Notes under the pieces: model-generated
What the model was told of the DNA's origin: nothing
Seen by the model: only the letters and a program-made list of their open reading frames with translations
Databases searched by the model: none
In this document: positions 1-7,982 of the stretch, piece after piece
Layout of the letters: each line of letters begins with the position of its first letter
Numbering within the stretch: the first letter of the stretch is position 1
Assembly (NCBI GenBank): GCA_949959185.1
Contig: CATLIX010000003.1
Location: 1 to 64,000, forward strand
From: an uncultured Eubacterium sp.
GTDB taxonomy: Bacteria; Bacillota; Clostridia; Lachnospirales; Lachnospiraceae
DNA: 64,000 nt
Direction of reading: 5' to 3'
Position numbers and translations under genes: made by a program

Positions 1-264
1 CTGAGGCCTGGGGTGCGTTCCGCACATAGCCTGCATTTTGAGCTCATGCATACCAGTATGATTCGCCCGCAATGCAGGCTATGGCTGATAGTCGTAACAG
101 TTCAGCCCACGCCCCCAAAAAAACAGGCCACAGACCGCCTGACAGGCAGGCTGCCCGCTGCTGAAGCAGCTCCTGTCTGAGGCCTGGGGTGCGTTCCGCA
201 CATAGCCTGCATTTTGAGCTCATGCATACCAGTATGATTCGCCCGCAATGCAGACTATGGCTGA
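1..264. repeat. 88-bp direct repeat, two copies
   Basis: Bases 1-88 recur at 177-264 with a single difference (aatgcaggct versus aatgcagact). Each copy holds an inverted repeat, catagcctgcatt pairing with aatgcaggctatg (13 bp, perfect in copy 1, one mismatch in copy 2), with a smaller catac/gtatg hairpin between the arms. Copy 1 touches the window edge, so the unit may extend upstream. No coding sequence is supported in bases 1-388. Confidence 0.9.
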
Positions 265-272
265 ACTGTTGC
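94..272. repeat. Multi-hairpin element bounded by inverted GTAACAGTTCAGCC ends
   Basis: The left end GTAACAGTTCAGCC (94-107) is inverted at the right end as GGCTGAACTGTTGC (259-272). Inside, CAGGCC/GGCCTG, GACAGG/CCTGTC and GCTGCT/AGCAGC nest into one long hairpin, followed by the 88-bp module with its 13-bp stem. No transposase is present. It resembles a MITE- or REP-like element. The same end sequence recurs at 28942, 29072, 40287, 52389 and 52415. Confidence 0.6.
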
Positions 273-281
273 ACAAAATAA

Positions 282-310
282 TTGAAATTTCCCGGAAAGT
301 ATATTAGAAT
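282..310 (+). promoter_or_regulatory. Sigma-A type promoter of nfnAB
   Basis: TTGAAA (282-287), a 17-bp spacer and TAGAAT (305-310) lie about 80 bases before the nfnA start codon. Confidence 0.65.
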
Positions 311-388
311 AAAAAATGACAGCGGGCAGCGAAAACTGATTCGCTGCCTTTATAACACGTAGAAGAGGAAACAGGCGGAGGTTTAAGT

Positions 389-1276
389 ATGTACCCAATC
401 GTAAAAAAGAAAAAGCTGGCAGATAAGATTTTTCTTATGGATGTAAAAGCGCCCCGTGTGGCCAGATCCTGTCTGCCCGGCCAGTTTGTAATTGTGAAAA
501 TGGATGAAGAAGGAGAGAGAATCCCCCTTACCATCTGTGATTATGACCAGGAAGCAGGAACCGTTACTATTGTATTCCAGATTGTGGGAGCGTCCACTCA
601 GCGGATGGAATCTCTGGAGGAAGGAGATGCATTCCAGGATTTTGTGGGCCCTCTGGGCTGTGCGTCTGAGCTGACGGAAACTCCTGTGGAAGAACTGAAA
701 CAGAAGAAAATTGTATTTATTGCCGGAGGCGTGGGAACTGCTCCCGTGTATCCTCAGGTAAAATGGCTCCATGCACAGGGCGTAAGCTGTGATGTCATCA
801 TGGGTTCCAAGACAAAAGATTTGCTGATTCTGGAAGAGGAAATGAGAGAGGTGGCAGGAAATCTCTATGTAACTACCGATGACGGAAGTTATGGATTCCA
901 CGGCATGGGAACCAATCAGCTGGAAGAACTGGTACAGAATGGAAATACATATGATTTGTGTATCGCAATCGGCCCCATGATTATGATGAAATTTGTCTGT
1001 CTTCTGACGAAAAAGCTGGAGATTCCCACCATTGTTTCTCTGAATCCCATTATGGTGGACGGAACCGGCATGTGCGGCGCCTGCCGTGTAACAGTGGGAG
1101 ACCAGGTGAAATTTGCCTGTGTGGACGGTCCGGAATTTGACGGCCACCTGGTAGATTTTGACCAGGCCATGAAACGCCAGCAGATGTATAAGACAGAAGA
1201 AGGAAGAAGTATGCTGAAGCTCACGGAAGGGAATACTCACCATGGCGGATGCGGACATTGCGGAGGTGACAGATAA
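389..1276 (+). CDS. nfnA: NfnA: small subunit of NADH-dependent ferredoxin:NADP+ oxidoreductase
   Basis: This is the FAD/NAD-binding and [2Fe-2S] subunit of the cytoplasmic bifurcating NfnAB transhydrogenase, which couples NADH and reduced ferredoxin oxidation to NADP+ reduction. The 295-residue product has the ferredoxin-reductase fold: FAD-contact region near residue 44 (ERIPLT), NAD-binding GGVGTAP at 113-119, and Fe-S ligands D224, C229, C232 and C244. The Asp-plus-three-Cys spacing is that recalled for structurally known NfnA. A short GGCGHCGG tail adds an extra CxxC. The start follows a GGAGG site. It overlaps nfnB by one base, which separates it from PyrK, the related dihydroorotate dehydrogenase subunit. 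Confidence 0.9.
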   Translation: MYPIVKKKKLADKIFLMDVKAPRVARSCLPGQFVIVKMDEEGERIPLTICDYDQEAGTVTIVFQIVGASTQRMESLEEGDAFQDFVGPLGCASELTETPVEELKQKKIVFIAGGVGTAPVYPQVKWLHAQGVSCDVIMGSKTKDLLILEEEMREVAGNLYVTTDDGSYGFHGMGTNQLEELVQNGNTYDLCIAIGPMIMMKFVCLLTKKLEIPTIVSLNPIMVDGTGMCGACRVTVGDQVKFACVDGPEFDGHLVDFDQAMKRQQMYKTEEGRSMLKLTEGNTHHGGCGHCGGDR

Positions 1277-2661
1277 TGGATGTATTAAAGAAAGTACCGG
1301 TAAGAGAGCAGGAGCCACAGGTGCGCGCCGCGAATTTTGAGGAAGTGTGTCTTGGATATAATAAGGAAGAAGCCATGGAAGAGGCAGAGAGATGTCTGAA
1401 CTGCAAAAATGCCCAGTGTGTCAAAGGCTGTCCGGTAGCCATTGACATTCCAGGATTTGTAGGCCAGATTAAGGAAGGCAGATTTGAGGAGGCCTATCAG
1501 ACCATCAGCAAATCCAGCGCCCTCCCGGCTGTGTGCGGCCGGGTCTGCCCCCAGGAAAGCCAGTGCGAAGGAAAATGCGTCCGGGGCGTAAAGGGAGAAC
1601 CGGTTTCCATCGGTAAACTGGAGCGGTTTACCGCAGACTGGGCAAGAGAGCATAACATTAAGCCTCAGCCTGCAACAGAGAAAAAAGACCATAAAGTAGC
1701 CGTAATCGGTTCCGGCCCTGCAGGGCTGACCTGTGCCGGAGATCTGGCAAAAATGGGCTATGACGTAACCATATTTGAAGCCCTTCATGAGCCGGGCGGC
1801 GTACTGATTTACGGAATTCCGGAATTCCGTCTGCCCAAGAACGACGTGGTGGCAAAGGAAATTGAAAATGTAAAATCCCTCGGTGTGAAGATTGAGACAA
1901 ACGTGGTAATCGGAAAAGCGGGCACCATTGATGAGCTGATGGAAGAAGAAGGCTTTGAAGCGGTGTTTATCGGTTCCGGCGCAGGGCTGCCCAAATTTAT
2001 GGGAATCCCCGGCGAGCAGGCCAACGGCGTCTTTTCCGCCAATGAATTCCTCACCAGAAATAATCTGATGAAGGCGTTTAAGGAAGAATATGATACCCCT
2101 ATTATGAAAGGGAAGAAGGTTGCGGTAGTAGGCGGCGGCAACGTGGCCATGGACGCAGCCAGAACGGCTCTCCGGCTGGGTGCGGAAGTATATGTGGTAT
2201 ACCGCAGAAGCGAAGCGGAGCTTCCGGCCCGTGTGGAAGAAGTGCATCATGCGAAAGAGGAAGGCATTATTTTTAACCTGCTGACCAACCCGAAAGAAAT
2301 TCTGGTAGACGACAACGGCTGGGTCAGGGGTATGACCTGTGTTCGTATGGAGCTGGGCGAGCCTGACGAATCCGGCAGAAGAAGACCGGTGGAGGTTCCG
2401 GATTCAGAATTTGAACTGGAGCTGGATACGGTGATTATGTCTCTGGGAACTTCTCCCAATCCGTTGATTTCCTCCACCACCAAAGGGCTGGATGTGAACC
2501 GCTGGAAATGTATTGTGGCAGAAGAAGAAAACGGGGCAACCAGCAAGCCCGGCGTATTTGCAGGCGGCGACGCGGTAACGGGAGCCGCAACGGTAATTCT
2601 TGCTATGGGCGCAGGAAAAGCTGCCGCAAAAGGTATTGACGAATATCTCTCCGGTAAGTAA
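1276..2661 (+). CDS. nfnB: NfnB: large subunit of NADH-dependent ferredoxin:NADP+ oxidoreductase
   Basis: The 461-residue flavoprotein resembles the glutamate synthase small subunit (GltD) and is often annotated gltA. N-terminal cysteines at about 40, 43, 48, 52 and 87, 91, 97, 101 would hold two [4Fe-4S] clusters. GSGPAGL near 146 binds FAD and VVGGGNVAMDAAR near 285 binds NADPH. The end keeps the family's GGDAVTGAATVILAMGAG. ATG overlaps the nfnA stop by one base, so the two subunits are probably translationally coupled. No gltB large subunit is nearby, which favours Nfn over glutamate synthase. Confidence 0.92.
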   Translation: MDVLKKVPVREQEPQVRAANFEEVCLGYNKEEAMEEAERCLNCKNAQCVKGCPVAIDIPGFVGQIKEGRFEEAYQTISKSSALPAVCGRVCPQESQCEGKCVRGVKGEPVSIGKLERFTADWAREHNIKPQPATEKKDHKVAVIGSGPAGLTCAGDLAKMGYDVTIFEALHEPGGVLIYGIPEFRLPKNDVVAKEIENVKSLGVKIETNVVIGKAGTIDELMEEEGFEAVFIGSGAGLPKFMGIPGEQANGVFSANEFLTRNNLMKAFKEEYDTPIMKGKKVAVVGGGNVAMDAARTALRLGAEVYVVYRRSEAELPARVEEVHHAKEEGIIFNLLTNPKEILVDDNGWVRGMTCVRMELGEPDESGRRRPVEVPDSEFELELDTVIMSLGTSPNPLISSTTKGLDVNRWKCIVAEEENGATSKPGVFAGGDAVTGAATVILAMGAGKAAAKGIDEYLSGK

Positions 2662-2766
2662 AATAGAATAGCCGGAATAGGGATTGCCAGGTTCTGGCAG
2701 TCCCTGTTTCCTGTCAGAACTCGCAGAAGAGTTTTTATACAAAAATTCAGGAGGAAAATAATAAGT

Positions 2767-3933
2767 ATGAAGGATGTAACAATTACAGACAATATCATAT
2801 ATATTGGCGCAGACGACAAAGATCTTGATTTATTTGAAAGCCAGTATGTGATTCCAAACGGAGTATCCTACAATTCCTATGTAATTCTGGATGAAAAAAC
2901 CGCGGTTATGGATACCGTGGACGCCAGAAGGAAAGACGAGTGGCTGGAAAATCTGGAAAAAGCTCTGGCAGGAAGGACCGTGGATTATCTGGTGGTTTCC
3001 CATATGGAGCCGGATCACGCGGCCAATGTGAAGATTCTTGCAGAGAAATATCCGGACATGAAGGTAGTGGGCAATGCCAAAACCTTTCCGATGATTCAGC
3101 AGTTCTTTGAAATGGATTTATCTGACCGTTCCCTGGTGGTAAAAGAAGGAGATACTCTGAATCTGGGTACCCATGAACTGACTTTCGTGATGGCCCCCAT
3201 GGTACACTGGCCGGAAGTGATGGTTTCCTATGAGAAATCAGAGAAAATTCTGTTCTCCGCAGACGGATTCGGAAAATTCGGCGCGCTGGATACGGAAGAA
3301 GACTGGGCCTGTGAAGCCAGAAGATATTATTTCAATATTGTGGGGAAATACGGTGCGCAGGTACAGGCTCTGCTGAAAAAGGCAGCAGCTTTGGATATCG
3401 CCATGATCTGCCCTCTGCACGGCCCGATATTAAAAGAAAACCTGGCTTATTATATTGAAAAATACAATATCTGGAGCAGTTATCAGCCGGAAGATGAAGG
3501 AATTCTGGTGGCTTATGCCTCCATTCACGGAAACACCAAAAAGGCGGCCATTAAGATGAAAGAAATCCTGGAATCAAAAGGAGCGAAAAAAGTGGCCATT
3601 ACCGATTTGTCCAGAGACGACATGGCGGAGGCAATTGAAGATGCGTTTCGTTATGACAAAATGGTGCTTGCGGCAGCCAGCTATGACGGAGGGGTATTCC
3701 CCTGCATGGAAGACTTCCTGCACCATTTAAAGAGCAAGAATTTCCAGAAGCGCACCGTTGCTCTGATTGAGAACGGAACCTGGGCTCCGGTGGCAGCCAG
3801 AACCATGAGAGCTGTTCTGGAGCAGATGAAAGACATTACCATCTGTGACAAAGTGGTTTCCATTAAGTCGGTGATGAAAGAGGCTGACATTCCGGAAATG
3901 GAAGCCCTTGCAGAGGAACTGACAGGAAAATAG
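2767..3933 (+). CDS. FprA-type flavodiiron protein (A-type flavoprotein)
   Basis: The 388-residue product has an N-terminal metallo-beta-lactamase-like diiron domain and a C-terminal flavodoxin domain. Diiron ligands are visible as H79-x-E81-x-D83-H84, a His near 147 (MVHWPE), Asp near 166 (SADGFG) and His near 225 (PLHGP). The flavodoxin phosphate loop YASIHGNTKKAA starts near 258. Proteins of this family reduce O2 to water, and some reduce NO, in the anaerobe cytoplasm. The electron source here is probably rubredoxin or ferredoxin, which the window does not show. It lies 105 bases behind nfnB with its own AGGAGG, possibly on the same transcript. Confidence 0.9.
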   Translation: MKDVTITDNIIYIGADDKDLDLFESQYVIPNGVSYNSYVILDEKTAVMDTVDARRKDEWLENLEKALAGRTVDYLVVSHMEPDHAANVKILAEKYPDMKVVGNAKTFPMIQQFFEMDLSDRSLVVKEGDTLNLGTHELTFVMAPMVHWPEVMVSYEKSEKILFSADGFGKFGALDTEEDWACEARRYYFNIVGKYGAQVQALLKKAAALDIAMICPLHGPILKENLAYYIEKYNIWSSYQPEDEGILVAYASIHGNTKKAAIKMKEILESKGAKKVAITDLSRDDMAEAIEDAFRYDKMVLAAASYDGGVFPCMEDFLHHLKSKNFQKRTVALIENGTWAPVAARTMRAVLEQMKDITICDKVVSIKSVMKEADIPEMEALAEELTGK

Positions 3934-3973
3934 TATTCTGCTGCAGGCTGCGGGAGCGGGAACAGGAGAAATT

Positions 3974-4672
3974 ATGAATTTATTTGATATTGTGGGGCCT
4001 GTGATGGTAGGGCCGTCCAGTTCCCACACAGCGGGAGCGGTGCGCATCGGCCATATTGGCCGGCGGCTGCTGAACGAGCCGGTGGCAAAAGCGGAAATCT
4101 GCCTGCACGGTTCTTTCCTTGCGACGGGGAAAGGCCATGGAACGGACCGTGCACTGATAGCAGGATTATTGAAAATGAGTACGGACGACGAACGAATACC
4201 GGACAGTTTCGCCTGGGCGGACAGAATGGGGCTTGCATATTCCTTCCGGGGAATTGAACTGCGGGACGCCCATCCCAATTCCGTTTTGATGAAGCTGACC
4301 GGAACAAAAGGACGGTATCTGGAAGTCGTGGCTTCATCCCTGGGCGGCGGAAGGATTAAAGTCTGTGAGATTGACGGAGTGGAAGCTAACTTCTGCGGAG
4401 ACTATCCCACGCTGATTGTACGGAATCAGGATGAGCCGGGACATGTGGCGGAAGTTACTTCCATGCTGGCCCATAAATCCGTCAATATTGCAACCATGCA
4501 GCTATACCGGGACAAGCGGGGCGGAAATGCGGTGCTGGTGCTGGAATGTGATAAGGAAGTTCCCAGGGAATCCATAAAGTGGCTGGAAAAATTAGAGGGA
4601 ATCCACAAGGTTACCTATCTGAGCCTGGAAGAAGAAAAGGAAGAACAGGAAGAAAAAGAAGAAAAAGGGTGA
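3974..4672 (+). CDS. sdaAB: L-serine dehydratase, beta subunit
   Basis: With the alpha subunit this makes the iron-sulfur L-serine deaminase (serine to pyruvate plus ammonia). The 232 residues begin with the family signature VGPSSSHTAGAVRIG (about 12-26). A C-terminal ACT domain near 145-215 (DEPGHVAEV) is a likely amino-acid sensing or dimerisation module. The tail is a run of Glu and Lys. An AGGAG site precedes the ATG by about six bases. The alpha gene follows about 106 bases downstream. Confidence 0.92.
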   Translation: MNLFDIVGPVMVGPSSSHTAGAVRIGHIGRRLLNEPVAKAEICLHGSFLATGKGHGTDRALIAGLLKMSTDDERIPDSFAWADRMGLAYSFRGIELRDAHPNSVLMKLTGTKGRYLEVVASSLGGGRIKVCEIDGVEANFCGDYPTLIVRNQDEPGHVAEVTSMLAHKSVNIATMQLYRDKRGGNAVLVLECDKEVPRESIKWLEKLEGIHKVTYLSLEEEKEEQEEKEEKG

Positions 4673-4766
4673 AAGAAAAACAGAAGAAAGGGTAAAATGC
4701 AAACACACATCTTTCACCCTTTGCGTTTGCGCCTCAGACGAAAATGCAGGTATTTTCGCCTGAGAC
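4665..4766 (+). promoter_or_regulatory. Overlapping hairpins between sdaAB and sdaAA
   Basis: An 11-bp perfect inverted repeat, aagggtgaaag (4665-4675) with ctttcaccctt (4711-4721), covers the sdaAB stop codon. A second pair, gcaaac (4699-4704) with gtttgc (4725-4730), overlaps it, so the two cannot form fully together. A third stem, cgaaaat/attttcg near 4739-4758, has an outer ctcag/ctgag arm just before the sdaAA start. No T-run marks a terminator. Confidence 0.4.
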
Positions 4767-4778
4767 CTGGTGCAAATC

Positions 4779-5672
4779 ATGAGTTTTCACTCGCTGAATG
4801 AAATTATAACTGCCGCCGCAGAACAGAAAAAGCCCTTTTTCCGTATTGTGATGGAAGATGATATGTCAGAACGCATGGTATCAGAGGAAGAAACTTTCTC
4901 TGCCATGCGGCATATGTATGATACCATGGGCAGGGCGGATGAATCTTACGACGGAACACTGAAATCTGCCAGCGGCCTGGTGGGAACGGACGGGCAGAAA
5001 CTGGAGGAAGCCTTAAAGGCCGGGAATACCATTTCCGGCAGCTTTATGAGCCAGGTCATGATACGGGCACTGAAAATGGGAGAATCTAACGCCTGTATGA
5101 AGCGGATTGTGGCGGCGCCCACCGCAGGCTCCTGCGGGGTGATGCCGGCAGTTTTTCTCACGTATCAGGACTGTTTTGGCGTATCCGGTGAAAAGATGAC
5201 GGAGGCCATGTTCACTGCCGCAGGCATTGGAACCGTCATTGCGGAGCGGGCGTTTATTGCAGGAGCCACGGGAGGCTGCCAGGCAGAAATCGGAAGCGCC
5301 AGCGCCATGGCCGCCGGAGGCCTTGCGTACCTGATGGGCGGCGGGGAACAGGAAATTATCCATGCCGCCGCTATAGCGCTGAAAAATCTCCTTGGCCTGG
5401 TCTGCGACCCGGTGGCAGGGCTGGTGGAAGTGCCCTGCGTGAAGCGGAATGTGATTGGAGCCGTAAACGCTGTTACCAGCGCGGATATGGCCATGGCCGG
5501 GATTACCAGCCGGATACCGCCGGACGAAGTAATCGACGCCATGCGCACCATAGGGATGGCTCTGCCCTGTTCCCTGAAAGAAACAGGAGAAGGGGGCCTT
5601 GCGGCCACGCCCACGGGACTGAAAGTGATGGAAGAACTGGTGAAGCCGGAAAGAGACAGAAACAGGCAGTAA
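4779..5672 (+). CDS. sdaAA: L-serine dehydratase, alpha subunit
   Basis: This is the catalytic Fe-S subunit of L-serine deaminase, 297 residues from the ATG at 4779. An in-frame GTG at 4770 would add three residues, and neither start has a strong ribosome-binding site. The cysteines that hold the cluster lie in TAGSCGVMPA, GATGGCQAEIGSA and CDPVAGLVEVPC, the family's usual places. Weak initiation signals and the hairpins upstream suggest coupling to sdaAB translation. The gene is followed directly by a repeat element that ends in a terminator. Confidence 0.9.
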   Translation: MSFHSLNEIITAAAEQKKPFFRIVMEDDMSERMVSEEETFSAMRHMYDTMGRADESYDGTLKSASGLVGTDGQKLEEALKAGNTISGSFMSQVMIRALKMGESNACMKRIVAAPTAGSCGVMPAVFLTYQDCFGVSGEKMTEAMFTAAGIGTVIAERAFIAGATGGCQAEIGSASAMAAGGLAYLMGGGEQEIIHAAAIALKNLLGLVCDPVAGLVEVPCVKRNVIGAVNAVTSADMAMAGITSRIPPDEVIDAMRTIGMALPCSLKETGEGGLAATPTGLKVMEELVKPERDRNRQ

Positions 5673-5808
5673 CAGCAAAGACCTGTCATGCGAAAGCATG
5701 AAAGTCCGTTCCTGCAGAAGAAAAAATATGCGCAGCTCGCGGAGATGAAATGTATTGCTCCGCAATCCGCTGGCGCACAGAGAATGCGTTATGTGCATTC
5801 TTTTTTTT
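5673..5808 (+). repeat. Dispersed two-hairpin repeat with terminator, copy 1 (diverged)
   Basis: This copy matches the elements at 7983 and 55289: a catgcgaaagcatgaaag segment, then tatgcgcagctcgcggag, then gcaatccgct, then GAATGC (5782-5787) pairing with GCATTC (5795-5800) and eight T residues. The last hairpin is a good intrinsic terminator for sdaAA. Confidence 0.75.
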
Positions 5809-5840
5809 GTTTAAAAATATTTAAAAGTATTTAAAAATAT

Positions 5841-5869
5841 TGAAGTCATATACCCGGCGCCTTCGTTAT
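5841..5869 (+). promoter_or_regulatory. Possible ECF-type autoregulatory promoter
   Basis: TGAAGT (5841-5846) and CGTTAT (5864-5869) are 17 bases apart just before the sigma-factor gene. No sigma-A promoter with 16-18 bp spacing was found there. The -10 with CGTT resembles those used by many ECF sigma factors. This is an inference from one site. Confidence 0.25.
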
Positions 5870-5885
5870 AGATAAATGACAGGTA

Positions 5886-6422
5886 GTGAAGAAACGAAAG
5901 GAGGCGGATAGAATCGGTAAAGAAGAATATTTTGGTTACCTGCTGGATACATACGAAAGACTGGTGTATTCCATCTGCTTTAAGATGACGGGCAACCAGT
6001 TTGACGCGGAAGATCTGACACAGGAAACTTTTTTATCTGTTTATAAAAATCTTGCCACCTTTCAGAAAGATTATGAAAAGGCCTGGATATGCAAGATTGC
6101 AACCAACAAAGGGCTTGATTTTTTAAAAAGCGCAAAAAGGCGCAGCGAGCCGAAAGAAGATACGTATTTTGAAGAACTGAAAGACGACGGGGAAAGTCCG
6201 GAGGAGGCTTATTTAAGGCGGGAATCAAAAGAATATGTTTACACTGTCTGTCAGAGCCTGAAAAGTCCCTATAAGGAAATTGCCACGGAACATTTTTACC
6301 GGGAGAAAACAGCCAGGGAAATTGCGGAAGAGTCAGAGAAAGGAATCAAAACGGTCCAGACGCAGATTTACCGGGCAAAAGCCATGATTCGCAAAATAAT
6401 GGAAGGGAGGGCTGCCGGATGA
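5886..6422 (+). CDS. ECF-type RNA polymerase sigma factor
   Basis: Region 2 (YERLVYSICFKMTGN, then DAEDLTQETFLSVYKNL) and a region 4 helix-turn-helix (TAREIAEESEKGIKTVQTQIYRAK) mark a group 4 sigma factor. The start is doubtful. The GTG at 5886 gives 178 residues but lacks a ribosome-binding site. A perfect AAAGGAGG (5897-5904) lies inside that reading and points, eight bases on, to ATC at 5913, which would begin the protein at GKEEYFGYLLDTYERLVY, the usual family start. The stop overlaps the next gene by ATGA. That gene is its likely anti-sigma factor. Confidence 0.85.
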   Translation: MKKRKEADRIGKEEYFGYLLDTYERLVYSICFKMTGNQFDAEDLTQETFLSVYKNLATFQKDYEKAWICKIATNKGLDFLKSAKRRSEPKEDTYFEELKDDGESPEEAYLRRESKEYVYTVCQSLKSPYKEIATEHFYREKTAREIAEESEKGIKTVQTQIYRAKAMIRKIMEGRAAG

Positions 6423-7081
6423 CGAGAAACCATACGGAAGAAGGAACTTATACCGAAGGGACGGAACGGACATCGCATACACCTGCAACAGTGCATATTT
6501 CCAGGGACCTGTTCTGCGACTGGCAGGAGGGAAAACTGAAAGAGCCGGAAGAAACAGATTTTTTCACCCATATCGGTGCCTGTACCTTCTGTGCGGAGCG
6601 GTTTGGAAGCTGGATGGAAGAAGGGTTCCCGGAATATGAGGATTCGGAGCTGATTTCAGACGGGAAGCCGGAAGAATGCAGGAAATTTGCACAGAGTATG
6701 CAGGAAGAGCCGCCCCGGTATTTAAAAGAAGAGATTTTAAACAGAACCCGGCAGCTTGACGTGCAGGCGTCTGTAAAGCTGAAAGAGACTTCCAGACAGG
6801 TACAGCTTATGATTTACAGTCTGAAAGTGGGGCTGGCGGTGGCCGCTTCTATCTTTCTGCTGACGATAACGGCCAATGTACAGAATTTGGAGCCGAATGT
6901 ATTGGAAAATCACCGGACGGAACAGACACAGGAGAGCCGGGAGAGAGAAGAAGGCGTTGTGGGCAAACTGAGGCGCCACAGTAAAGAAATCACCGGGCTG
7001 CTAAATGATATCAGCAGCGGATTATTCCGTATAGAAATGGATGGTTCTGAAAATGAAAGAAATCAGGAGGTAACAAGATGA
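6419..7081 (+). CDS. Zinc-binding transmembrane anti-sigma factor (putative)
   Basis: The 220-residue product has HIGACTFC (H51, C55, C58), the HxxxCxxC core of ZAS/zf-HC2 anti-sigma domains, and one membrane helix at about 137-152 (VGLAVAASIFLLTITA). A charged tail of about 65 residues would lie outside the membrane. Its ATGA overlap with the sigma gene supports a sigma/anti-sigma pair: the N-terminal domain would hold the sigma factor at the membrane until a signal arrives. The signal cannot be read from the sequence. Confidence 0.72.
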   Translation: MTRNHTEEGTYTEGTERTSHTPATVHISRDLFCDWQEGKLKEPEETDFFTHIGACTFCAERFGSWMEEGFPEYEDSELISDGKPEECRKFAQSMQEEPPRYLKEEILNRTRQLDVQASVKLKETSRQVQLMIYSLKVGLAVAASIFLLTITANVQNLEPNVLENHRTEQTQESREREEGVVGKLRRHSKEITGLLNDISSGLFRIEMDGSENERNQEVTR

Positions 7082-7614
7082 CAAAGAAGAAAAACGGATT
7101 TTTAGCCTTTTGCTTTTCCCTGATACCAGGGGCGGGTGAAATGTACATGGGATTTATGAAACAGGGGGCCAGTATTATGGCAGTGTTCTGGATACTGATT
7201 TTCCTGGCGGCATTTTTAAGCATTGGGCCGGTACTTTTCATACTGCCGATTCTGTGGTGCTACAGCTTTTTTAATGTGCACAATATCCGGGGAATGTCAG
7301 ATGAAGAATTTTATGCACTGGAAGACGATTATCTGTTTCATCTGGAGCGGATGCTTCCGCTGGAAAAATGGGACAGAAAACGGAACAATATTCTGGCTGC
7401 AGTGCTGATTATCATTGGAGCGGCCATGCTGTGGGACTATATGATGGATTATCTGCGGTGGCTGATTCCAGGTGAAATTTACTGGAATATTATGGACAGC
7501 GTTCCCAGAGTATGCGTAAGCATATTGCTGATACTGGGCGGACTTTACCTGATTCGGGGTAAGAAAAGAGAACTGGAGGAAAAAGACGGGAAGCAGGAGG
7601 AGCTGATGAAATGA
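7078..7614 (+). CDS. Multi-pass membrane protein of sigma-factor operon
   Basis: The 178 residues form about four membrane segments, near 8-27, 33-60, 104-120 and 140-160. The first is GFLAFCFSLIPGAGEMYMG, a glycine-rich start typical of TM2-type proteins. A cytoplasmic stretch with many acidic residues lies between segments two and three. A GGAGG site precedes the ATG, and both ends overlap neighbours by ATGA, so it is translated with the anti-sigma gene. The role is unknown. It may be a target of, or signal input to, the sigma factor. Confidence 0.6.
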   Translation: MTKKKNGFLAFCFSLIPGAGEMYMGFMKQGASIMAVFWILIFLAAFLSIGPVLFILPILWCYSFFNVHNIRGMSDEEFYALEDDYLFHLERMLPLEKWDRKRNNILAAVLIIIGAAMLWDYMMDYLRWLIPGEIYWNIMDSVPRVCVSILLILGGLYLIRGKKRELEEKDGKQEELMK

Positions 7615-7925
7615 GAACCAGAAGAGTTGGAAGCATTACATGTGGAATCCTGATGATACTTTTTGGAATTTTGTTTATGGTGCATATGTTTTATCCGCCC
7701 CTGTCTCTGGAAATTATCATGAAGCTGTGGCCTCTGATACTCATTGCACTGGGCGGAGAACTGCTCGCCTCCAATATGAAGAAAGGAGAGGGGCAGGAAG
7801 AAATACTCAGATACGATAAAGGGGCCATTTTCCTGGTGTTTCTTCTGGCCTGCTTTGCAGCAGGTATGGGGATTCTGGAATACTGTATGAACTTTTATGC
7901 ACAGTACGGAGTGGTTTACTACTGA
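7611..7925 (+). CDS. Small membrane protein, LiaI/LiaF transmembrane-region type
   Basis: The 104-residue protein has three predicted membrane helices (about 8-27, 36-52 and 72-92). ITCGILMILFGILFMVH followed by KLWPLILIALGGELL resembles the short membrane repeat at the N-terminus of LiaF-like envelope-stress proteins (DUF5668 type). It is the last gene of the sigma/anti-sigma operon and is followed by a repeat with a terminator. A link to envelope stress is inferred from that resemblance and the operon only. Confidence 0.6.
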   Translation: MRTRRVGSITCGILMILFGILFMVHMFYPPLSLEIIMKLWPLILIALGGELLASNMKKGEGQEEILRYDKGAIFLVFLLACFAAGMGILEYCMNFYAQYGVVYY

Positions 7926-7982
7926 TAAAATATTCGCGAAAAAGAGAGCTGGTAATGCTGCGGCAGGCCAGTTCTTTTTTAT

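Noticed and set aside
383..1318. Long minus-strand reading frame opposite nfnA (311 codons)
   Set aside because: It mirrors the codon pattern of nfnA, has no ribosome-binding site, and its translation shows no known motif.
1285..2250. Long minus-strand frame opposite nfnB
   Set aside because: A shadow of a strongly supported Fe-S flavoprotein gene. No start signal.
1276..2661. Glutamate synthase small subunit
   Set aside because: The neighbour is NfnA with the Asp/Cys3 cluster pattern and there is no large glutamate synthase subunit, so NfnB is the better call.
2638..2766. Possible small gene or RNA between nfnB and fprA
   Set aside because: Only 105 bases, with a weak aattcctggc-type repeat and the fprA ribosome-binding site. 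No clear promoter or terminator.
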